Positions 1 through 6,690 of a stretch of DNA of 7,015 nt are shown here, piece after piece. A program made the position numbers and the translations under genes. Location: contig JAHJCW010000327.1 of the NCBI GenBank assembly GCA_018812885.1, forward strand, positions 1 through 7,015, in the 5' to 3' direction. Below the pieces are notes generated by a model, which was not told where the DNA came from, did no database searches, and was given only the letters and a program-made list of their open reading frames with translations. Each line of letters begins with the position of its first letter. Positions within the stretch are counted from its first letter, which is position 1. The stretch is from a bacterium. Its GTDB lineage: Bacteria; Fidelibacterota; Marinisomatia; Marinisomatales; JAHJCW01.

Positions 1-1
1 T

Positions 2-1075
2 CACAGCAACTACGTTGCCGATAAACATAGCACCGGTGGTGTTGGGGATAAAGTTTCAATTATCCTCGGACCTTTAATGGCAGCCGCTGGAATCTCAATT
101 CCGATGTTAAGCGGCAGGAGTCTTGGTCATACCGGTGGAACTCTTGATAAACTTGAAACAATCCCCGGATTTAAAGTTGATATAAATCTTGATGACTTTC
201 GCAAACAAGTTGATGCAATTGGAATAGCAATGATTGGACAAACAGAAGAGATATGTCCGGCTGATCGAAAGATGTATGCCCTACGCGATGTTACCGGTAC
301 TATTGAATCTATACCGCTAATTAGTGGTTCAATCATGAGTAAAAAAATAGCAGAAGGAATCCGTGGATTAGTATTGGACGTTAAAACGGGTAATGGCGCA
401 TTTATGAAAAATATCGATAATGCACATAAATTGGGTGAATCACTTTCTAAGATAGGAAAATCATTCAATATTAATACCGATGTCGTTTATACTAGCATGA
501 ACCAGCCACTTGGAAAAACTGCCGGACTATGGTGCGAGATACAGGAATCCATTGATGGATTAAAAGGAAACGGTCCCGATGATACCATGCAAGTTACTTT
601 TGAGCTTGGTGCTAAATTATTAATACAAGCAGGATTATCTAAAACTAAACCTGAAGCTTTCTCTATACAAAATAAATTAATCTCAAATGGGAAAGCATTA
701 GATAAATTTTTGGAAATGGTCGAATATCAAGGTGGAAATCATCAGGATATCGACAATTACAAACAACTACATCAACCAAGTTACAATAATGAATTGAAAG
801 CAGAAAAATCAGGTTATATTCAAAGTATGGACACTTATAAAATTGGTTTAGCAACGGTAGAATTGGGTTGCGGTAGGAAAAAAACTACTGATATGGTTGA
901 CTCTACTGCGGGTATCAAATTTTATAAGAAAATTGGAGATAAGATGAACAAAGGAGATACAATACTTCGCTACTTTAATTCAGATAGTAATAAATTAATT
1001 CCTGCTGAGACTTTACTTAAAGATTGTTTTCAGATTGGTGAAAACAAGGTTGATCACGAACTAATTTTGGATTAG
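2..1075 (+). CDS. deoA: Pyrimidine-nucleoside / thymidine phosphorylase, 5'-truncated
   Basis: Cytoplasmic enzyme of nucleoside salvage that splits thymidine (and perhaps uridine) with phosphate into free base and (deoxy)ribose-1-phosphate. The frame is open from base 2, giving 357 visible residues and no start codon. Visible residues 8-19 read KHSTGGVGDKVS, the phosphate-binding loop of the family. SGRSLGHTGGTLDKLE follows at 37-52 and matches the family signature. His9, Arg95, Ser110 and Lys114 have exactly the spacing of the E. coli enzyme's active-site His85, Arg171, Ser186 and Lys190, so about 76 N-terminal residues lie outside the window. DVKTGNGAFM follows at about 126-135. The last ~85 residues match the PYNP C-terminal domain (GYIQSMDTYKIG, then DSTAGIKFYKKIGDKMNKGD). 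The gene ends in TAG and converges on the PBP gene. Thymidine versus broad pyrimidine specificity cannot be settled here, so the symbol could equally be pdp. Family assignment is very secure. Confidence 0.95.
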   Translation, partial: HSNYVADKHSTGGVGDKVSIILGPLMAAAGISIPMLSGRSLGHTGGTLDKLETIPGFKVDINLDDFRKQVDAIGIAMIGQTEEICPADRKMYALRDVTGTIESIPLISGSIMSKKIAEGIRGLVLDVKTGNGAFMKNIDNAHKLGESLSKIGKSFNINTDVVYTSMNQPLGKTAGLWCEIQESIDGLKGNGPDDTMQVTFELGAKLLIQAGLSKTKPEAFSIQNKLISNGKALDKFLEMVEYQGGNHQDIDNYKQLHQPSYNNELKAEKSGYIQSMDTYKIGLATVELGCGRKKTTDMVDSTAGIKFYKKIGDKMNKGDTILRYFNSDSNKLIPAETLLKDCFQIGENKVDHELILD

Positions 1076-1096
1076 CGGTTTAAACTTTAATTCACA

Positions 1097-1123
1097 ACGA
1101 AGTAATCGAATTAAACGAAGATA
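1097..1123 (+). repeat. Left 9-nt-period array, three units
   Basis: Three contiguous 9-nt units are visible: ACGAAGTAA (1097-1105), TCGAATTAA (1106-1114) and ACGAAGATA (1115-1123). The last unit runs into the A of the GxxExxY start codon. The array occupies the position where a ribosome binding site would be expected. Its units match the arrays at 1530-1547 (same strand) and 1583-1609 (opposite strand). Confidence 0.65.
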
Positions 1124-1515
1124 TGAAAAGAAGAACGGACAAAATTTTATATAGAGATTTAAGTGATCTAATAATAAAAGTAGCGATAGAAGTTCAAAAA
1201 GAACTTGGTGCAGGTTTCTTAGAAAAAGTATATGAAAACTCAATGGGTATAAGATTTGGAGAAAGAAAGGTCATATATGAAAAACAAAAGAAAATCGAAG
1301 TATTTTATCACGGATATATTGTTGGTGAATTCTATGCGGATTTGATTGTAGATAGTAAAATTATTATTGAACTTAAAGCTGTCGAAAAATTGCATCCAAA
1401 TTATTATGCTCAGCTACTTAACTATTTAAAAGCATCAAAATATGAAGTCGGATACGTGATCAATTTCGGAGAAAAACCCTTAAAATTTAAAAGATTAGTG
1501 ATGCTGAATGATTGA
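1123..1515 (+). CDS. GxxExxY family protein (PD-(D/E)XK_3-like)
   Basis: A 130-aa soluble protein of the GxxExxY family (PF13366/TIGR04256 type). Its biochemical role is not established; the fold is related to PD-(D/E)XK nucleases. The name-giving motif is at residues 31-37 (GFLEKVY: Gly31, Glu34, Tyr37) after a typical N-terminal helix (DLIIKVAIEVQKELGAG). The nuclease-like core is complete: Asp73 in YADLIVD, then Glu83 and Lys85 in IIELKAVEKL, then a helix with Gln97 (AQLLNYLK) and a closing strand (VGYVINFG). Length is normal for the family. The ATG at 1123 is chosen because the conserved N-terminal helix starts about 10 residues later. No convincing Shine-Dalgarno precedes it; the space is taken by a 9-nt repeat array. 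It lies between two convergent, unrelated housekeeping-type genes, which suggests an inserted gene rather than an operon member. The residues needed for catalysis appear intact, but activity is unproven. Confidence 0.88.
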   Translation: MKRRTDKILYRDLSDLIIKVAIEVQKELGAGFLEKVYENSMGIRFGERKVIYEKQKKIEVFYHGYIVGEFYADLIVDSKIIIELKAVEKLHPNYYAQLLNYLKASKYEVGYVINFGEKPLKFKRLVMLND

Positions 1516-1529
1516 AAAAACCATTATCA

Positions 1530-1547
1530 ACGAATTAAACGAAAAAT
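1530..1547 (+). repeat. Inner right 9-nt-period array, two units
   Basis: ACGAATTAA (1530-1538) and ACGAAAAAT (1539-1547) lie 14 bases after the GxxExxY stop. The 13-mer CGAATTAAACGAA occurs exactly twice, at 1107-1119 and 1531-1543, so the gene is also bracketed by a direct repeat. Confidence 0.6.
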
Positions 1548-1559
1548 ACAATAATATAT

Positions 1560-1590
1560 AAAACGTTTTTTCTTAAAACAGTTTTTTTCG
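1560..1590. terminator. Weak A/T palindromes with T-runs between convergent genes
   Basis: AAAACGTTTT (1560-1569) and AAAACAGTTTT (1575-1585) are short palindromes, each followed by further T residues (TT at 1570-1571, TTT at 1586-1588). They could help end transcription arriving from the left, but the stems are A/T-only and no GC-rich hairpin is present. This is a low-confidence call, made mainly because convergent genes are expected to need a terminator here. Confidence 0.18.
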
Positions 1591-1609
1591 CTTCCTTCGT
1601 TTTCTTCGT
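1583..1609 (-). repeat. Outer right 9-nt-period array, three units, inverted
   Basis: Read on the - strand, the units are ACGAAGAAA (1609-1601), ACGAAGGAA (1600-1592) and GCGAAAAAA (1591-1583). They are in the same 9-nt phase as the left array and in inverted orientation to it. The outermost bases 1604-1615 form the right half of the 12-bp inverted pair. The array ends only three bases before the stop codon of the PBP gene. Confidence 0.65.
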
Positions 1610-1617
1610 TGTTAATT

Positions 1618-3774
1618 TTAAAACATACGATGTAAATCACATGTGTCTACCGGCTCGGTTCCCTTAATAAATATCTCTTTTTCTACAGGACACCCGGAAG
1701 TGGGTAGTTTTTTTGATTCTGAACAAATTTCCACTTCAATAACTCCCTCAGGACGTATAAATTCTTCTACCGGTAATTTTAGAGTGTCATGGGCTGCTTT
1801 CATAAATTTTGCCCACACCGGTAATGCTGCCATATTGCCAAATTGTTTTTCGCCTAAACTTACTGTTGGCGGACCATCAATCCCGAACCAAGTTCCAGCT
1901 ACAATTTGTGGAGTAAAACCAATAAACCAAGCATCGTGATAATCTTGTGATGTTCCTGTTTTCCCGGCAGCGGGCCTTTGAAAATCGTACGCCCAACGCG
2001 ATCGGGCACCGGTACCGTTATTTACAACGGACTCCATCAAACTTGTAACAACATAGGCGGTATTCTCGTTTAATACTTCCTCTTGTTCAGGAAAATATGC
2101 CGCTATAATATTGCCATATCGATCCTCGATCTTAGTAATGCCGAATGGTTTAGAATAAACCCCGCTATTTGCAAAAGCCGCATAGGCTGCCACAATTTCT
2201 ATTGGATATACTTCTGAAACACCCAGAGCAATTGCATCTACCGGAAGGATTGGAGTTGTGAATTTCATTCGTTCAGCAGTATTTTTTATTTGGTCCGCAG
2301 GTGCCAATTTTTGCTGAACCATTCTAATGGATATCAAATTTAGAGATTTTGTTATACCTTCACGTAGTGTAGTTAAACCGCCGGTTGATTCATCATCGTT
2401 TTTTGGCATCCATTTGATCCATTCTCCGTAACCATCCTGTCTATTTAAAACCACCCGTTGATTCAACAATTGTTCGGTTACAGGATAACCATTATCAATA
2501 GCAGTTGTATAGATAAACGGTTTAAATACTGATCCGGGTTGCCTTGGCGCTTGAACTGCACGATTGTACTGATCGTGGTAATCAGGTCTGCCACCAACCA
2601 TTGATAGAATGGCTCCCGTTTTTGGATCTAAGGCAATAAACGCCGTCTGAACGAGTAATTTATTGCGCAATTTTTCATATAACCGTTTTTCGCCACGCAT
2701 CATTATTTTCACTGAATCTATCGGGTATTGATTAAAATCAACTAGACTTGAAAATAATTCCCAATCATTAAATACCTGATCATTGTATCTTTGTTGATTT
2801 ACTTTAATTTGCTCTCGAATTACTTCTTCGGCAATTGATTGCAGGCGAGAATCAAGCGTAGTATAAATCTTTAATCCATCACGATAAATATTTACACCTA
2901 ATTTTTCATCATTCTTTTCTAAAAAACGACGCACATATTCAATGAAATAAGGGGCAAATCCACCATCAGCCGTTTCAGAAATATCTAATTCTGTCATCGC
3001 TTTGGCGGATTCCATTTCATCTTCAGTGATATAGCCTTGCTTAAACATTAGTTTTAAGACAACATCTCTTCTCGCAACTGCTCTATCCCAATGATTTAAC
3101 GGAGAATAGGAAGCCGGGGATGGTAAAACACCTACTAACAAGGCACTTTCGCCAAGTGATAAATCACTGGCATTTTTCCCAAAGAATCTTTTGGCTGCCG
3201 CTTCAACTCCATAAGTACCATGACCAAAATGTACAGTATTCAAATACATACCCAAAATTTCATTTTTTGTATAGGTTCGTTCAATTTGGATAGCAGTTAT
3301 TATCTCTTTTATTTTACGCCAGATTGAATTTTTAAAACCTATTGTTTCATATAGATTTCTTGCTAGTTGTTGGGTAATTGAACTAAAACCCTGCTCATAG
3401 CTTAACGATACTATATTTACAGCAACTGCTCTGAAAAAACTTTTAAAATCTAATCCCCAATGGTTTTCAAATCGTTTATCCTCAGAAGCAATGGTAGCAT
3501 TTTTCATATAGGTTGGAATACTATCAACATTGACAAAAACGCGTTTTGTTTGAAATAATTGATCTATAAGAACACCATCTCTCGAGTATATTTGCGTAAC
3601 GAGATCAGGATTAAAATTCTCTAATTGTTCAATAGAAGGCAATCCACGCGAAAGAATAAATATTAATATCAATCCGGCAATGAATCCAAATCCGACAATT
3701 TTCAAAGATAATCGGAAAAATCCTTTCCACTCTTCAGGATCTTGATTTCTTAGTATTTCACTGATACTTCTCAT
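1618..3774 (-). CDS. mrcA: Class A penicillin-binding protein, PBP1A type
   Basis: A bifunctional inner-membrane enzyme that polymerises lipid II into glycan strands and cross-links the peptides. It has 718 residues. A short cytoplasmic N-terminus and one membrane helix (about 24-42) anchor it in the membrane. The GT51 glycosyltransferase domain (about 60-230) has the first catalytic Glu98 in ASEDKRFENHWG, then SSITQQLARN (131-140), the second Glu157 in RKIKE, and LNTVHFGHGTYG. The transpeptidase domain (about 375-660) carries all three penicillin-binding motifs: SVFK with nucleophile Ser415 and Lys418, SLN at 477-479, and KTGT at 605-608. The C-terminal tail has Cys684, Cys695 and Cys712. 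The ATG at 3774 is the first start after an in-frame stop and puts the helix at the right distance. No Shine-Dalgarno precedes it; a hairpin ends 9 bases upstream. The gene converges on the GxxExxY block. Function is secure; the symbol is by family only (ponA is equally usable). Confidence 0.95.
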   Translation of the reverse strand: MRSISEILRNQDPEEWKGFFRLSLKIVGFGFIAGLILIFILSRGLPSIEQLENFNPDLVTQIYSRDGVLIDQLFQTKRVFVNVDSIPTYMKNATIASEDKRFENHWGLDFKSFFRAVAVNIVSLSYEQGFSSITQQLARNLYETIGFKNSIWRKIKEIITAIQIERTYTKNEILGMYLNTVHFGHGTYGVEAAAKRFFGKNASDLSLGESALLVGVLPSPASYSPLNHWDRAVARRDVVLKLMFKQGYITEDEMESAKAMTELDISETADGGFAPYFIEYVRRFLEKNDEKLGVNIYRDGLKIYTTLDSRLQSIAEEVIREQIKVNQQRYNDQVFNDWELFSSLVDFNQYPIDSVKIMMRGEKRLYEKLRNKLLVQTAFIALDPKTGAILSMVGGRPDYHDQYNRAVQAPRQPGSVFKPFIYTTAIDNGYPVTEQLLNQRVVLNRQDGYGEWIKWMPKNDDESTGGLTTLREGITKSLNLISIRMVQQKLAPADQIKNTAERMKFTTPILPVDAIALGVSEVYPIEIVAAYAAFANSGVYSKPFGITKIEDRYGNIIAAYFPEQEEVLNENTAYVVTSLMESVVNNGTGARSRWAYDFQRPAAGKTGTSQDYHDAWFIGFTPQIVAGTWFGIDGPPTVSLGEKQFGNMAALPVWAKFMKAAHDTLKLPVEEFIRPEGVIEVEICSESKKLPTSGCPVEKEIFIKGTEPVDTCDLHRMF

Positions 3775-3863
3775 AAAATTTTTGGGATGTATTCACCTAT
3801 ATTAAGTGAAATAACATCCCGGTAATTTAGTTCCAAATTTATTGTTTAGGAATCTACTAAATT
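3775..3863 (+). repeat. Palindromic repeat R1, left copy
   Basis: About 88 bases closely resembling 6759-6846, in the same orientation. Shared blocks include 15 identical bases (AAATTTTTGGGATGT, 3776-3790), 15 identical bases ending at 3820 (GTGAAATAACATCCC) and TAATTTAGTTCCAA (3823-3836). The core folds into a hairpin. GGGATGT (3784-3790) pairs with ACATCCC (3814-3820), and TTCAC (3792-3796) pairs with GTGAA (3806-3810) around a 9-base loop. Complementarity extends outward as AAATT/AATTT. R1 starts at the base next to the PBP start codon, so on the - strand it is the PBP leader. Confidence 0.75.
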
Positions 3864-4078
3864 CCGATTATATAATAGATGGAATCCATTACAAATTTTT
3901 CTTTGCTATATAGAATTTATTACAATTAACCAAATATATTAACAGACTGCTTTACTAAAATATACTTCCTATTACAAGTAATTACTTAATTTTTGAAATG
4001 TAAAATATTGTTGTAATTCGAAAAATGAAAATGCAACATAAATAATATTTATTTGGTGGAATGTTTTGTAATTTATAA
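3864..4078. other. AT-rich intergenic stretch without a recognisable gene
   Basis: Apart from the candidate PBP promoter at its left end, I see no gene or RNA here. The stretch is extremely AT-rich (10 G/C among the 60 bases 4021-4080, counted by hand). Short inverted bits such as GGAAT/ATTCC (3849-3865) and several ATTACAA/TTGTAAT heptamers occur, but at this composition they are not significant. It ends at the sharp composition step near 4080. Confidence 0.6.
3867..3894 (-). promoter_or_regulatory. Candidate promoter for the PBP gene
   Basis: On the - strand, TTGTAA (3894-3889) and a perfect TATAAT (3872-3867) are separated by 16 bases. Transcription starting near 3860 would give a leader of about 85 bases that contains the whole R1 hairpin. 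The region is very AT-rich, so a chance match is possible, and the organism's sigma-factor preferences are unknown. Confidence 0.35.
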
Positions 4079-4207
4079 TACGGCACGTATGTACATCTCG
4101 ATGGTTCGCTAAGACAGACCTTTGAGCTGCAAAAGTCCCGTGAACTACCCGATTGGCAGACGATGCACGCAGAATTTACTGTGATATTAACAAGAGGTAT
4201 GCCATGA
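4079..4207 (+). pseudogene. 3' remnant of a missing gene, overlapping the next start by ATGA
   Basis: An open frame without a start codon. It enters just after an in-frame TAA at 4076-4078 and encodes about 42 residues before TGA at 4205-4207. The translation looks like real protein (for example LRQTFELQKSRELPDWQTMH) and the codons are GC-richer than the flank to the left. Its stop overlaps the ATG of the following gene in the classic ATGA arrangement of translationally coupled operon genes. I do not recognise the family. The best reading is the C-terminal end of an upstream operon partner whose body was lost when the segment was joined to the AT-rich flank at about 4080. A chance open frame is possible but less likely, given the coincidence of overlap and composition step. 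Confidence 0.5.
4192..4197 (+). promoter_or_regulatory. Ribosome binding site deciding the start at 4204
   Basis: AAGAGG sits 6 bases before the ATG at 4204. The longer in-frame option, a TTG at 4153, has no such site. It would also put 17 polar residues in front of a clean signal peptide and overlap the upstream remnant by 55 bases. Confidence 0.7.
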
Positions 4208-6642
4208 AAAGTAAAAATTACATTTCATCGTACGTTATCATTATATTTTTGTTTTTCTTCTCGGTAACACTCAGTCCAAACGCCTATCCACAGATTTTAC
4301 CAACAATCTCTCAAAACACGCTGTTGGTGGTTGATATGACGGATCATTATTTTTCTGTCAACCAAAGTAGCGCAGACTCACTGAAAGAGAGTTTTGAGCG
4401 GCTGGGTTATACAGTGTTGATAACCGATCAAATACCCTCTTCCATCAGTACGGATGAGTATGCGGCAGTATTCTGTTGTGCTGGCATGTTCCCCGCCAAT
4501 GGCATTCTTTCAAATGCAGATATTCAAGTACTTTTAAATTACCTATCCTTAGGGGGTAGATTATTCCTGGAGGGGGGGGATGTCTGGTACTACGATCCTA
4601 TCATGTACGGAACCGGAAAGATTGAATCAGCCTTTGGTATCAAATCTTCCTTTGACGGCAACTATCTGGGAGATATCCGGCAGGTCTCTGGTGTTCCCGG
4701 TAACTTTATGGGAGGGATCTCTTTTGCCTATAACGGATTTGTTAATTTCACAGATTTTCTCTATCCGGACTGGGAAAACTGCCCTGACGCATTCAGCATC
4801 TGGGATAATGAAATCGATTACCAGAATGGTTTAGATCCGTTTCAATTTCCCGCTGGTGTGGCGTGCGACATCTCCGGAGGATACAAAACCATCGGCACCT
4901 GTTTTGAATTCTCCGGTATTCCCACAGCAGTAAAAGACACCGTACTTGATAGGTATCTGGATTTTTTCCAGTCTGGGAACGTAGGAAAATCGGGGTTTTC
5001 TTCCAGTAAAATGCTTCCCTTTTCACATGGAAAAATAAGTATCCCCTCGCTCTCTCCCCGGGAAAGAGCCCAAAACCACATCTATCCCAAACTGTTTAAC
5101 GAATACACCGGAGATCTCGCCACGGAAGCGCGCATTGATTCGCTGGCCTACTGGGATTTTATAATTCTGAACACCTGGAATCTGATAGACAATCCGGAAG
5201 CTTTCGGTCCCGCAGGAACCATTCGTCATACAAATCCCAATTGTCTTCTCTTTCTCTACTTTTCAGCTGCAGATTACCTTGATTCTGGGTTCAAATTGGA
5301 CTGTGGTTTCAAATCACTCTTTGAGGATTCGTGGTTTATTAAAGACGTAAACGGAGACCTCCTTAAGTTATTCCATCTGTCTGATGACAATTGGTCAAAT
5401 GCATTGGATCTATCAACACAAGTTAACCAGACAATGCCCTACTACCTGAACAAGCACATACTTGGAACCGGCTTGGTGGACGGCATCTACTATGACTGGA
5501 TAACTGAAGAAATTTCTTGGGTAAACCATGATGACCAGAATCCCAGCGCTCAGATCGACCTTGATCGGAACGGCATCGCCGACAGCGATCAGAGTATCGA
5601 CCAGATATGGGTGCAAGGAACAAAGGCACTATTGACGAATAGTCAGACAATTTTTCCGGATTCATTTATCACAATCGGGAACGGCGGTTCCTATTACGAT
5701 GGCACCTACAACGGCTATCTTCAGGGGAGAATGAATGAAGGTTTCTATGCTACTGTGGAAGCGGGATGGGACTGGCATGATGTTGTCAGGGGATACTATC
5801 TAATGCACAAAGAAGCGGCAGAACCTGTACTCTCCATGATGCAATTCAATGGAGAGCAGACCGACTACCAGCGCATGCGGTATGGACTCAGCTTATCTCT
5901 AATCCTGGGGGCTTACTACCAGTACACAAGCGAGGGCGACTACCAGGCAACCTGGTGGTATGACGAGTACGCTGTAAGTGGGGAGACTGGCCAGGCAGAA
6001 TACGCTCTAGATTATAAAGGGTATCTGGGCTACCCCTTGAATCAGGCTCATAACGCCAAGGACTCGCAGGTTACGTTGGCAGCCCTTCTGGAATCGGACG
6101 ATGCATCCTCTGAAACAATTCTATGGAGGAGAGATTTTACTTACGGTACTGTGTTTTGCAATCCCACTTCCCAGCCAGTCTCGCTGACATATGAAGAAGT
6201 GAAAGGTACACGGAACACAGATTGTATCTACCACATCGGAGGCAGTCAGGATGCCAGTGTAAACAGCGGTCAGAAAGTTGAATCAGGTATAACAGTTGGG
6301 GCTCAAGACGGTTTAATCCTATTAGTGGACTACTATGTGAAAACTGATATGCAGGATAATGACTACGCTGTTCAACCGAAGACATACGAACTGGAAAATG
6401 TATTTCCCAATCCTTTCAATACTACAGCCAAAGTCAGGTACAGCCTGCCGGAACAGACAGCGGTGCAGATTGTTGTCAGTAATCTGAAGGGAGAGCACGT
6501 CCACACTCTCTACCAGGGAGTGCAGCCTGCAGGAAAATATACGCTACAGTGGGATGCTTCCAAAGCTCCATCGGGATTGTACCTCATCCAGCTTCTAGCT
6601 GAGAAGCAGAGACTCTCAAAGAAGTTTCTACTTATGAAGTAA
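4204..6642 (+). CDS. Secreted GHL15-like putative glycoside hydrolase with C-terminal sorting domain
   Basis: An 812-aa exported protein. A signal peptide covers about residues 1-27 (basic MKSK, then a run of I/F/L/V, ending near SPNA). Residues ~36-265 look like a glutamine-amidotransferase/ThuA-type Rossmann domain of the kind linked to secreted proteins (LLVVDMTD near the start, then GGRLFLEGGDVWYYD ending near 131). Residues ~293-620 resemble the hypothetical glycosyl hydrolase family 15 (GHL15) barrel: WFIKD, LVDGIYYDWI with Asp426 and Asp431, a calcium-loop-like DLDRNGIADSD at 452-462, NGGSYYDG at 493-500, and Glu512 in NEGF. A beta domain follows (RRDFTYGTVFCNPTSQPVSL). Residues ~726-812 form an FPNPFN-type sorting/FlgD-like domain ending KKFLLMK, which suggests T9SS-type export. 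The likely substrate is a polysaccharide, but this and the catalytic residues are inference. Composition and codon use are GC-richer than in the flanking genes. It starts within the ATGA of an upstream gene remnant. Confidence 0.85.
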   Translation: MKSKNYISSYVIIIFLFFFSVTLSPNAYPQILPTISQNTLLVVDMTDHYFSVNQSSADSLKESFERLGYTVLITDQIPSSISTDEYAAVFCCAGMFPANGILSNADIQVLLNYLSLGGRLFLEGGDVWYYDPIMYGTGKIESAFGIKSSFDGNYLGDIRQVSGVPGNFMGGISFAYNGFVNFTDFLYPDWENCPDAFSIWDNEIDYQNGLDPFQFPAGVACDISGGYKTIGTCFEFSGIPTAVKDTVLDRYLDFFQSGNVGKSGFSSSKMLPFSHGKISIPSLSPRERAQNHIYPKLFNEYTGDLATEARIDSLAYWDFIILNTWNLIDNPEAFGPAGTIRHTNPNCLLFLYFSAADYLDSGFKLDCGFKSLFEDSWFIKDVNGDLLKLFHLSDDNWSNALDLSTQVNQTMPYYLNKHILGTGLVDGIYYDWITEEISWVNHDDQNPSAQIDLDRNGIADSDQSIDQIWVQGTKALLTNSQTIFPDSFITIGNGGSYYDGTYNGYLQGRMNEGFYATVEAGWDWHDVVRGYYLMHKEAAEPVLSMMQFNGEQTDYQRMRYGLSLSLILGAYYQYTSEGDYQATWWYDEYAVSGETGQAEYALDYKGYLGYPLNQAHNAKDSQVTLAALLESDDASSETILWRRDFTYGTVFCNPTSQPVSLTYEEVKGTRNTDCIYHIGGSQDASVNSGQKVESGITVGAQDGLILLVDYYVKTDMQDNDYAVQPKTYELENVFPNPFNTTAKVRYSLPEQTAVQIVVSNLKGEHVHTLYQGVQPAGKYTLQWDASKAPSGLYLIQLLAEKQRLSKKFLLMK

Positions 6643-6672
6643 GAGGGTGTCGAGGCCCGTTATTGATCACCC

Positions 6673-6690
6673 GGGGCTGTGCCCCCTTCT
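6673..6690 (+). terminator. GC-rich stem-loop after the secreted-protein gene
   Basis: GGGGC (6673-6677), loop TGT, GCCCC (6681-6685), then CTTCT. It lies 30 bases after the stop codon. The stem is strong but short and the following T-tract is poor, so it may be an inefficient terminator or part of the cassette end. Confidence 0.35.

Larger units (their letters stand above)
1091..1615. mobile_element. Putative GxxExxY block bounded by inverted 9-nt-period repeats
   Basis: The gap between the stops of two convergent genes (1075 and 1618) is almost entirely filled by one unit. Its left end (1091-1102, TTCACAACGAAG) and right end (1604-1615, reverse complement TTAACAACGAAG) match at 11 of 12 positions in inverted orientation. 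Inside each end, short units resembling ACGAAGNAA repeat with a 9-nt period. The GxxExxY gene is the only cargo. There is no transposase and no obvious target-site duplication, so mobility is an inference from the symmetric ends and the clean fit between gene ends. It may instead be a passively maintained repeat pair. Confidence 0.4.

Noticed and set aside
127..468. 113-aa open frame on the - strand
   Set aside because: It lies entirely antisense to the well-conserved phosphorylase, whose active-site spacing is intact; no family resemblance of its own.
1097..1609. CRISPR-like array
   Set aside because: The units are 9 nt, contiguous without spacers and partly inverted; nothing resembles a CRISPR repeat or cas gene.
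1091..1615. 23S rRNA intervening sequence
   Set aside because: No rRNA sequence flanks the block, and the encoded protein is GxxExxY rather than the four-helix S23 protein.
1643..1939. 98-aa open frame on the + strand
   Set aside because: Antisense to the C-terminal part of the PBP gene with no recognisable motif.
3784..3820. Integron attC site in the palindromic repeats
   Set aside because: attC sites begin with RYYYAAC and end with GTTRRRY. Here the core is GGGATGT...ACATCCC, which is the opposite arrangement on either strand, and no integrase is in the window.
3784..3820. Rho-independent terminator in R1 or R2
   Set aside because: Neither strand has a T-run directly after the ACATCCC arm; on the - strand of R1 the arm is followed by AAAAA and then the PBP start codon.
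3849..4060. Repeated ATTACAA/TTGTAAT heptamers as an operator array
   Set aside because: About five matches in ~200 bases at roughly 20% G+C, with irregular spacing; chance is sufficient.
4153..4203. Longer N-terminus for the secreted protein, starting at TTG 4153
   Set aside because: No ribosome binding site at that TTG, it would place charged residues before the signal peptide, and the same bases read better in another frame as the tail of an upstream gene.
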